Origin: Prevotellaceae bacterium | GTDB taxonomy: Bacteria; Bacteroidota; Bacteroidia; Bacteroidales; UBA932 | Length of the DNA: 5,062 nt | NCBI GenBank assembly: GCA_031285695.1 | Contig: JAITVR010000067.1 | Coordinates: 1-5,062, forward strand | Direction of reading: 5' to 3' | Shown here: positions 1-5,062 of the stretch, piece by piece | Layout of the letters: the number at the start of each line of letters is the position of its first letter | Numbering within the stretch: the first letter of the stretch is position 1 | Notes under the pieces: model-generated | Told to the model about the DNA's origin: nothing | The model's database searches: none | Seen by the model: the letters and a program-made list of their open reading frames with translations, nothing else | Made by a program: the position numbers and the translations under genes

Positions 1-31
1 TTTTAATTTTTAATTCCTAATTTTTAATTTT
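1..31. repeat. Heptamer tandem repeat (consensus TTTTAAT) abutting a start codon
   Basis: The sequence has an exact 7-nt period: units at 1-7, 8-14 and 22-28 are TTTTAAT, the unit at 15-21 is TCCTAAT, and a fifth partial unit (TTT) runs directly into the ATG at 32. It is cut by the window start and may extend further left. It occupies the whole position where a ribosome binding site would lie, and no Shine-Dalgarno is visible. A/T-only leader sequence is compatible with Bacteroidota translation initiation. I see no convincing promoter in these 31 nt. Confidence 0.7.
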
Positions 32-787
32 ATGAATAAGATGATACGCTTCCGCCTTGGCCACCTCTACAACGCCGAGTGGCTCTACTACCTCAACTTT
101 GTAGTAAGCGGTATTAAGGAGGGACCTGCCGACCAGGTAGGGCTGAGCGGCCTGCTGCCCCTGCTGGAAGATGTAGCCCTACAGGCCGCCCAGGCCATAG
201 AGGTTATTCGCGGCAGCCAGCTTACCCAAAACCTTGACGACCTCGATGCCAATCGCGACCGCTGCATAGCCGGCGTAAACAGCTACCTCCGCTTTTGCGA
301 GCTGAGCGAAAACGCCGAGCTGGCCCGGGCCGCCCGCCTGCTGCTGCGCGTGGCCGACCACTACGCCGGCATGGCCGACGAAAACCGCGAGCAGGAAAGC
401 ATACGCATTACCAGCTTTGTGGCCGAGCTCACCAAGCCCGAACACACACCCGCCCTTACCCTGCTCGATGGGCAAGACCTCCGCCTAAGCGAGCTGCTGC
501 GGGTGCTTACCCAGGCCAACGACGAGTACATAGCGCTGCAAAACACCCGCACCAGCGCCGAAGCCCAGCGCCCCACCCTGCGCATGGCCGAGGTACGCCG
601 CCAGGGCGACCCGCTGCTGCGCACCGTACTTGACCTTACCGATGCCCAACAGCGCGCCAACCCCAGCCCCGCCATACAGCAGCTGGCCGCCAAGCTCAAC
701 GCCCAAAACCAGCTCGAGCGCACCAAGTTGGCAACCCGCAAAACCCGCCGTGGCGTGGATAAGACGCCCGTGGGCGAGAATAAGTAG
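32..787 (+). CDS. DUF6261-like protein of unknown function
   Basis: A complete 251-residue protein with no signal peptide or membrane segment, so probably cytoplasmic. The N-terminus (IRFRLGHLYNAEWLYYLNFV, about residues 5-24) has the pattern I associate with the DUF6261 family of Bacteroidota: a short strand followed by 'L.NAE' and an aromatic-rich helix. The rest looks almost wholly helical, rich in Ala, Leu, Arg and Gln, and ends in a basic tail (about residues 229-251, many Lys/Arg). No catalytic motif or metal-binding cluster is visible and no function is established. The start may be Met1 (32) or Met4 (41); both lie next to the A/T heptamer tract and nothing in the sequence decides between them. 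The gene is very GC-rich (46 of 60 bases in 301-360), much more than its leader or parts of the downstream genes. It sits 25 nt ahead of dinD and could be co-transcribed with it. The family assignment is from recalled similarity only. Confidence 0.7.
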   Translation: MNKMIRFRLGHLYNAEWLYYLNFVVSGIKEGPADQVGLSGLLPLLEDVALQAAQAIEVIRGSQLTQNLDDLDANRDRCIAGVNSYLRFCELSENAELARAARLLLRVADHYAGMADENREQESIRITSFVAELTKPEHTPALTLLDGQDLRLSELLRVLTQANDEYIALQNTRTSAEAQRPTLRMAEVRRQGDPLLRTVLDLTDAQQRANPSPAIQQLAAKLNAQNQLERTKLATRKTRRGVDKTPVGENK

Positions 788-812
788 GGAGGATTTTTTG
801 TAAAAAAACAAA

Positions 813-1628
813 ATGAAAGAAAACGAAATCAAGCGGCTATTCGAGCAGCTCGAAGCCATTGCCTGCGAATATAACGGCGTGGAGTGCTGGAGCGCACGCG
901 AGTTACAAAAACTTTTGGACTATAGCCAGTGGCGAAATTTTGAAAACACTGTTGAGAAAGCAAAAGAGGCTTGCCAAAATGCAAGCGCGAACATCGCAGA
1001 CCATTTTGTTAACGTCAGCAAGATGGTTCAAATTGGCTCCGGTGCTGAAAAATCAGTAGAAGACCTAATGCTTACCCGCTACGCCTGCTACTTAGTGGCG
1101 CAAAACGGCGACCCGCGCAAGCCGCAAATAGCCTTTGCCCAAACCTACTTTGCCGTGCAAACTCGCCGTGCCGAAATGGTGGAGCAGCGGCTGCTGGAGT
1201 ACGACAGGCTGAAGCAACGAGAGAAGTTGAGCGAATCGGAGAAAAGGCTGTCGGGCATACTGTACGAGCGAGGCGTAGATAGCGCGGGTTTTGCCACCAT
1301 ACGCAGCAAAGGCGACCAAGCCCTGTTTAACCTCAGTACACCCATGCTCAAGCGCAAAATGGGAGTTCCTGCCAACCGCCCCGTGGCCGATTTTTTACCT
1401 ACGGTAAGCATCAGCGCAAAAAAGTTGGCCGCCGACATGACAGGCATCAACGTGCAAAGCAAGGATTTGAAAGGGCAGGTAAGCATAGAGGGCGAGCATG
1501 TGGACAACAACCTTGCGGTACGAAAAATGTTGAAAGAGCGAGGCATTATTCCCGAAAACCTGCCCCCTGCCGAAGATGTGAAAAAGGTAGCACGCAGGCT
1601 GAAAAGCGAGCAAAAGAAATTAAAATAA
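813..1628 (+). CDS. dinD: DNA damage-inducible protein D (DinD)
   Basis: A 271-residue protein, close to the roughly 274 residues of E. coli DinD. The N-terminal part carries the BRO-N-like DinD core: '[20 protein letters not shown]' (residues 23-42) and, after an AT-richer stretch, '[20 protein letters not shown]' (87-106) leading into 'FAVQTRR' (113-119). A charged helix follows (about 120-146), then a C-terminal region with '[13 protein letters not shown]' (about 174-186), ending in a Lys/Arg-rich tail. In E. coli DinD is part of the SOS response and has been reported to inhibit RecA filaments; whether this homologue does the same is inference. No LexA-type operator is recognisable in the 25 nt upstream. 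The start is fixed: the same frame has a TAA at 801-803 and no ATG between it and 813. A purine-rich AGGGAGGA lies at 786-793, about 19 nt before the ATG, which is too far for an ordinary Shine-Dalgarno. Only 10 nt separate its stop from the next gene. Confidence 0.93.
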   Translation: MKENEIKRLFEQLEAIACEYNGVECWSARELQKLLDYSQWRNFENTVEKAKEACQNASANIADHFVNVSKMVQIGSGAEKSVEDLMLTRYACYLVAQNGDPRKPQIAFAQTYFAVQTRRAEMVEQRLLEYDRLKQREKLSESEKRLSGILYERGVDSAGFATIRSKGDQALFNLSTPMLKRKMGVPANRPVADFLPTVSISAKKLAADMTGINVQSKDLKGQVSIEGEHVDNNLAVRKMLKERGIIPENLPPAEDVKKVARRLKSEQKKLK

Positions 1629-1638
1629 CAAACCAACA

Positions 1639-3606
1639 ATGAACGAGATTAACGACCTTATAAAAATTTCGCAGCACTACGGCAAGGACAGCCGCTACGT
1701 GATTGCAGGCGGTGGCAACACCTCGTACAAAAACGCCGACAAGCTGTGGGTAAAGGCCAGCGGACACGGTTTAGCCACCATTACCGAGGACGGCTTTGCG
1801 GTGCTCGACCGTAAAAAGTTGCAGGTAATTTCCGAAAAAACGTACTCGGCAAACACTGCCGAGCGCGAGGAAGAGGTGAAGAACGACCTTGCCGCAGCCT
1901 GCATTACCAAAGACCGCCGCCCAAGCGTGGAAACCTCCATGCACAACGCCATAAGCGCGGCATTCATTGTGCACCTGCACCCCACCATGGTCAACGCGCT
2001 GATGTGCGCCCAAAACGCCGAAGCCGAAACACAAAAAATATTCGGCGACACGGTGCTGTACATTCCCTACATCGACCCGGGGTACGTGCTATTTAAGGAG
2101 GTGGAAACGCGCGTAAAAAATTTCAAGGCAAAAAACGGCAAAGAGCCCGAGGTAATTTTGCTGCAAAATCACGGCATTTTTGTTGGCGCGGACAGCGTTG
2201 AAAAAATCGAAAAAATATACGCCGATGTTTTAGGAAAAATAGAAAAATCCATCGTAAAACCGCTGCCCAATTGCCAACTCTCAACTCTCAGCTCTCAACT
2301 CTCAACCCTCGACACCATTCCTGCAATACGAATGATGTTGAGCAAAGAAGGCTTGAAAACGCTGAAGGTGGTGAACAATGAATTGGTAAATTCTTTCATC
2401 AATTCAAAGGAAAACTTCACAAAAATTTCGCGCCCCTTTTCGCCCGACATCATTGTGTACTGCAAATCGAACTACATTTATATTGCAGAAGAAAACGCTG
2501 AAAATATTTTGGCTACCGCCGAAAAAGAAATCGAAGCTTACGTAAAAAAGTACGGCTACACGCCCAAGGTGCTGCTCATTAAAAACCTTGGCTTGGTTGC
2601 CGTGGGCGACAACGCCGCAGGCTGCGACATCATTTTGGACGTATTTCAGGACATGATGAAGATTGCCCACCTTGCGCAGTCCTTTGGCGGCGAACACCCC
2701 ATGACGCAGGCGCAGATTGATTTTATCGACAATTGGGAGGTTGAAAATTATCGCCGTAAGGTGAGCGCAGGCGCAAATGCAGGGCGCGTGGAAAACAAAA
2801 CCATCATTGTAACCGGCGCAGCGCAAGGCTTTGGCGAGGGTATTGCGCGCTGCTTGATTAAGGAAGGCGCAAACATTGTGGTGGCCGACCTCAACGAAAA
2901 CGTGGGACAGCAAACCGCGCAGGAGCTAAATAAGCTGGCAAAAAGCAACCGCGCCATTTTTGTAAAAACCAACGTGGCGGACATGGACAGCCTCGGCAAC
3001 CTGATGTTTGAAACGGTAAAAGCATTCGGCGGGCTTGATGTTTTTGTGAGCAACGCCGGGGTGCTGCGCGCAGGCGGATTAGAGGATATGACGCCCGAAA
3101 ATTTTGAGTTTGTTACCAAAATCAACTACAACGCCTACTTCTACTGCACCAAAGTTGCCTCGCGCGTAATGAAGCTGCAAAATAAATTCGGCGCAGCTAA
3201 CTTTGCCGACATTATTCAAATCAACTCCAAGTCGGGGCTGCGCGGCAGCAAGGCCAACTTTGCCTACGCAGGCGGCAAGTTCGGCGGCGTGGGGCTTACG
3301 CAGTCCTTTGCGCTGGAGCTCGCGCCGTTCCGCATTAAGGTCAACTCCATTTGTCCGGGCAACTTTTACGAAGGTCCGCTGTGGAGCGACCCCGAAAATG
3401 GCTTGTTTGTACAGTACTTAAAAGCCGGAAAAGTGCCGGGCGCAAAAACCATAGAAGATGTGCGCAAGTTCTACATGGCGCAAGTGCCCATGAACAAAGG
3501 CACAAGCCCCGAAGATGTAACCAAAGCCCTGCTGTACGCCGTGGAGCAAACCTGCGAAACAGGGCAGGCCATTCCGGTTACGGGCGGGCAGGTGATGATG
3601 AGTTAA
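1639..3606 (+). CDS. Bifunctional class II aldolase / short-chain dehydrogenase fusion
   Basis: A 655-residue cytoplasmic two-enzyme fusion of the RhaEW-like (PRK08324-type) architecture. The class II aldolase half (about 1-205) shows GGGNTS (24-29), KASG (39-42), a likely catalytic Glu98 in PSVETSMH, and zinc ligands His112 and His114 (VHLHP) and His178 (LLQNHG). Residues about 230-375 form a second, degenerate aldolase-like segment. The SDR half (about 385-655) shows the NAD(P)-binding TGAAQGFG (392-399), Asp417 in VVADLN (favouring NAD), NAG (472-474), catalytic Ser530, Tyr543 and Lys547 (YAGGK), CPG (572-574), and a C-terminal GQAIPVTGGQ typical of sorbitol-6-phosphate 2-dehydrogenase-like SDRs. 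All catalytic residues are present, so both halves are probably active. Known relatives cleave rhamnulose-1-phosphate and oxidise lactaldehyde; with a SorE-like gene next door, a hexitol/ketose-phosphate substrate is equally plausible. An in-frame heptamer repeat encodes residues 212-224. The ATG lies 10 nt after dinD, suggesting a shared transcript. Confidence 0.9.
   Translation: MNEINDLIKISQHYGKDSRYVIAGGGNTSYKNADKLWVKASGHGLATITEDGFAVLDRKKLQVISEKTYSANTAEREEEVKNDLAAACITKDRRPSVETSMHNAISAAFIVHLHPTMVNALMCAQNAEAETQKIFGDTVLYIPYIDPGYVLFKEVETRVKNFKAKNGKEPEVILLQNHGIFVGADSVEKIEKIYADVLGKIEKSIVKPLPNCQLSTLSSQLSTLDTIPAIRMMLSKEGLKTLKVVNNELVNSFINSKENFTKISRPFSPDIIVYCKSNYIYIAEENAENILATAEKEIEAYVKKYGYTPKVLLIKNLGLVAVGDNAAGCDIILDVFQDMMKIAHLAQSFGGEHPMTQAQIDFIDNWEVENYRRKVSAGANAGRVENKTIIVTGAAQGFGEGIARCLIKEGANIVVADLNENVGQQTAQELNKLAKSNRAIFVKTNVADMDSLGNLMFETVKAFGGLDVFVSNAGVLRAGGLEDMTPENFEFVTKINYNAYFYCTKVASRVMKLQNKFGAANFADIIQINSKSGLRGSKANFAYAGGKFGGVGLTQSFALELAPFRIKVNSICPGNFYEGPLWSDPENGLFVQYLKAGKVPGAKTIEDVRKFYMAQVPMNKGTSPEDVTKALLYAVEQTCETGQAIPVTGGQVMMS
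2274..2308. repeat. In-frame heptamer tandem repeat (consensus TCAACTC) inside the aldolase gene
   Basis: Five consecutive 7-nt units starting at 2274, 2281, 2288, 2295 and 2302 match TCAACTC with at most one change each; a weaker sixth (TCGACAC) follows at 2309-2315. The tract encodes residues 212-224, a low-complexity Ser/Thr/Leu/Gln segment in which QLSTL occurs twice. It lies between the end of the aldolase domain proper (after the helix ending near residue 205) and the degenerate second half, where an insertion should be tolerated. The look resembles intergenic tracts I recall from Bacteroidota genomes, here captured inside a reading frame. The flanking sequence (about 2220-2560) is AT-richer than the rest of the gene. 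Confidence 0.85.
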
Positions 3607-3704
3607 TTGAGGAAGATTAAGAAGTCTAAGAAGTTTAGGAAGAGAAAACATTCCTAATATTCCTAAACTTCTTAGACTTCTTAGACTTCCTAAACTTCTT
3701 AATA
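3606..3704. repeat. 9-nt-period tandem repeat in two opposed blocks
   Basis: The right block, 3651-3704, is six consecutive 9-nt units of consensus TTCYTARAC (the outer units end in ATA). The left block, 3606-3641, is four units of the reverse complement (consensus GTYTARGAA, the outer two diverged). A 9-nt spacer (3642-3650) separates them. Together they fill almost the whole gap between the aldolase/SDR gene, whose last base is the first base of the left block, and the dehydrogenase gene. The head-to-head arrangement gives a long perfect inverted repeat. No reading frame here looks coding. Confidence 0.88.
3618..3683 (+). promoter_or_regulatory. Perfect 24-bp inverted repeat: strong intergenic hairpin
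   Basis: Positions 3618-3641 are the exact reverse complement of 3660-3683, with an 18-nt A/T-rich loop (3642-3659). A second, mutually exclusive pairing exists because the units are tandem: 3627-3641 pairs perfectly over 15 bp with 3687-3701. In mRNA this would be a stable structure starting 12 nt after the stop of the aldolase/SDR gene and ending 33 nt before the next ATG. It is not a textbook intrinsic terminator, since no U-run directly follows the 24-bp stem; a T-rich stretch (3705-3716) follows the alternative 15-bp stem by 3 nt. It could partly terminate transcription, protect the upstream message from 3' exonucleases, or have no role. Function is inference; the complementarity is direct observation. 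Confidence 0.75.
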
Positions 3705-3716
3705 TTCTATTTTTAT

Positions 3717-4991
3717 ATGAAAACAAAAGCAGTTCGCCTTTACGGCAAAAACGATTTACGCTTGGAGGAGTTTGAGCTTCCCCAAATCAGCGATGATGAA
3801 ATACTGGCAAAGGTAGTGTGCGACAGCATTTGCATGTCATCATACAAGGCCACGCACGAGGCCGATGTGCATAAGCGTGTGCCGCGCGATATTGCGCAAA
3901 ACCCCACCATTATTGGGCACGAGTTTGCCGGCGAAATAGTAGAGGTGGGCGCACGCTGGAAAAACCAGTTTGCCGTTGGCGAAAAATTTTCCATTCAGCC
4001 CGCGCTCAACTACGATAAGGGACCGGTGGGAATACTCAGCGCGCCCGGATACTCGTACCGCTACATTGGCGGCAATGCCACCTACGTAGTTATTCCCAAA
4101 GAGGTGATGGAGCTCGGCTGCCTGCTGCACTACAAGGGACGGGGCTACTACCCCGCCTCGCTGAGCGAGCCGCTCTCGTGCGTCATTGGCGCCATGCACG
4201 CCAACTACCACACCACGCCCGGCTCGTATATTCATAAGATGGAAATTGTGAACGGCGGCTGCATGGCCATACTTGCCGGCGTAGGCCCCATGGGCTTGGC
4301 GGCTATCAACTACGCCATTCACCGCACCGACTGCAAGCCGCGCCTGCTGGTAGTTACCGACATTGACCAAACGCGGTTGGACAGAGCCGCCTCGCTCTAC
4401 TCGCCTGCCGAGGCAAAAAAGAACGGCATTGAGCTGCAATACGTGAACACCGCCGCCATGAGCGACCCCACCGCCGAGCTCAAGGCGCTTACCGGCGGCG
4501 CAGGCTACAACGATGTGTTTGCCTTTGCCCCCGTGGCGCCTGTGGTGGAGCAAGCCGACGCCATTTTAGCCTTCGACGGCTGCCTCAACTTTTTTGCAGG
4601 CCCTGCCAAAACGGACTTCAAGGCAGCCTTCAACTTTTACAACGTGCACTACGCCGCCACCCACGTGGTGGGCACCAGCGGCGGCAACACCGACGATATG
4701 AAGGAGGCGCTGAGCATGATGAGCGCAGGGCTCGACCCCGCAGGCTTGGTAACGCACATCGGCGGTATCAACGCCGTAATTGACACTACCATGAACCTGC
4801 CGCAAATTCCCGGTGGAAAAAAATTAATCTACACGCACGTTGACATGCCGCTCACGCCCATTTCCGACTTTGCCGAAAAAGGAAAAACAAACCCCGTGTA
4901 CGCCGAGCTGCACCGCCTGTGCGAGCAAAGCAAGGGGCTGTGGAATGTAGAGGCCGAGGAGTATTTGCTGAAGAATGCGGAGAAATTATAA
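3717..4991 (+). CDS. Zinc-dependent dehydrogenase, SorE/YggP (L-sorbose-1-phosphate reductase-like) family
   Basis: A 424-residue medium-chain dehydrogenase. It closely resembles what I recall of E. coli YggP (about 425 residues) and Klebsiella SorE throughout, including HKRVP (52-56), GGNATY (118-123), HANYHTT (161-167), CLNFFAGP (289-296), NFYNVHY (306-312), HVVGTSGG (316-323) and IPGGKKLIY (374-382). Likely catalytic zinc ligands are Cys39, His68 with Glu69 (GHE), and Glu151 (SEP). The cofactor site is GVGPMG (188-193), followed by Asp215 in VVTDID, favouring NAD(H). The four-cysteine structural zinc lobe of classical alcohol dehydrogenases is absent from the region where it would lie (about 85-130). 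SorE reduces L-sorbose-1-phosphate to D-glucitol-6-phosphate; the substrate here is inferred, and another phosphorylated polyol is possible. The ATG at 3717 has no Shine-Dalgarno, only A/T-rich sequence, and follows the hairpin repeat. It follows the aldolase/SDR gene by 110 nt on the same strand, so the two probably act in one pathway. Confidence 0.88.
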   Translation: MKTKAVRLYGKNDLRLEEFELPQISDDEILAKVVCDSICMSSYKATHEADVHKRVPRDIAQNPTIIGHEFAGEIVEVGARWKNQFAVGEKFSIQPALNYDKGPVGILSAPGYSYRYIGGNATYVVIPKEVMELGCLLHYKGRGYYPASLSEPLSCVIGAMHANYHTTPGSYIHKMEIVNGGCMAILAGVGPMGLAAINYAIHRTDCKPRLLVVTDIDQTRLDRAASLYSPAEAKKNGIELQYVNTAAMSDPTAELKALTGGAGYNDVFAFAPVAPVVEQADAILAFDGCLNFFAGPAKTDFKAAFNFYNVHYAATHVVGTSGGNTDDMKEALSMMSAGLDPAGLVTHIGGINAVIDTTMNLPQIPGGKKLIYTHVDMPLTPISDFAEKGKTNPVYAELHRLCEQSKGLWNVEAEEYLLKNAEKL

Positions 4992-5014
4992 TTTGATGTT
5001 CAAAAAATAATTTC

Positions 5015-5062
5015 GGGCTAAAGCCCCAATAGGTACAACTATTGCCAACCGTCAGCTAAAGC
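5015..5062. repeat. REP-like palindromic element, cut by the window end
   Basis: Three adjacent palindromes follow the last gene. First is GGGCTAAAGCCC (5015-5026), a 4-5 bp stem. Second is CAATAG...CTATTG (5027-5032 with 5039-5044), a 6-bp stem with a 6-nt loop. Third is GTCAGCTAAAGC (5051-5062), whose arm would be completed by TGAC just beyond the window. The octamer GCTAAAGC occurs twice, at 5017-5024 and 5055-5062. This layout fits REP-like intergenic repeats I recall from Bacteroidota, but no family name can be given. On the minus strand the first stem is followed within a few bases by a T-rich stretch (complement of 5002-5010), so it might also end transcription arriving from the right. 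The 23 nt between the stop codon and 5015 hold nothing recognisable. Confidence 0.6.

Noticed and set aside
295..633. Second + strand open frame inside the DUF6261-like gene, Arg/Pro-rich
   Set aside because: Off-frame reading of very GC-rich coding sequence, with no recognisable motif and fully nested in a better candidate.
786..793. AGGGAGGA as the Shine-Dalgarno of dinD
   Set aside because: It ends about 19 nt before the ATG, too far for normal use, and a stop codon in frame (801-803) rules out an earlier start.
3606..3704. CRISPR array
   Set aside because: The units are contiguous 9-mers with no unique spacers, and the two blocks face each other; no cas gene is present.
3708..3715. TATTTTTA as a Bacteroidota -7 promoter element (TAnnTTTG)
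   Set aside because: One mismatch at the G, and it ends one base before the ATG, leaving no room for a leader; in A/T-rich DNA such matches are common.
3418..3726. Minus-strand open frame whose start region translates the 9-nt repeat into a Leu-Arg-Ser-Leu-like protein repeat
   Set aside because: A 9-nt period naturally yields a 3-residue protein repeat; the rest is antisense to the SDR domain and resembles no protein family.
3840..4553. A 237-codon open frame on the minus strand opposite the dehydrogenase gene
   Set aside because: It lies wholly antisense to a gene with strong family similarity, and its Gly/Val/His/Ala-rich translation is typical of a shadow frame in GC-rich DNA.
5015..5026. 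Rho-independent terminator of the dehydrogenase gene
   Set aside because: On the + strand the short stem is not followed by a T-run. The T-rich side is correct only for the minus strand, and no minus-strand gene is visible.

Overview
The window looks like chromosomal DNA from a member of the Bacteroidota. Three things point there: a protein of the DUF6261 type, which to my knowledge is largely confined to that phylum; start codons preceded by A/T-rich sequence rather than a well-placed Shine-Dalgarno; and short-period degenerate tandem repeats together with GCTAAAGC-core palindromes between genes. I cannot name a genus.

Layout: four complete genes, all on the + strand, fill about 95% of the window. 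A heptamer repeat (1-31) runs straight into the start of a DUF6261-like gene (32-787). After 25 nt comes dinD (813-1628), and 10 nt later a 655-residue fusion of a class II aldolase with a short-chain dehydrogenase (1639-3606). A 110-nt gap, nearly all of it a 9-nt-period repeat folded into a perfect 24-bp inverted repeat, separates this from a zinc-dependent dehydrogenase of the SorE/YggP family (3717-4991). The last 71 nt hold the start of a REP-like palindromic element that is cut by the window end.

How the genes fit together: the two large enzymes make a coherent sugar-phosphate pair. SorE-type enzymes reduce L-sorbose-1-phosphate to D-glucitol-6-phosphate, and the SDR half of the fusion resembles sorbitol-6-phosphate 2-dehydrogenases, which give fructose-6-phosphate. 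The aldolase half suggests that a ketose- or aldose-phosphate is also cleaved. The true substrates are not readable from sequence; a rhamnulose-1-phosphate aldolase/lactaldehyde dehydrogenase-like role is the main alternative. The DUF6261 and DinD genes have no evident metabolic link to them, although the 10-nt gap suggests dinD and the fusion gene share a transcript.

The most unusual content is not a gene but a set of three tandem tracts with strict 7- or 9-nt periods. One abuts a start codon, one lies in frame inside the aldolase coding sequence, and one forms a strong hairpin between the two metabolic genes. I found no CRISPR array, tRNA, rRNA, transposase or recognisable defence system.
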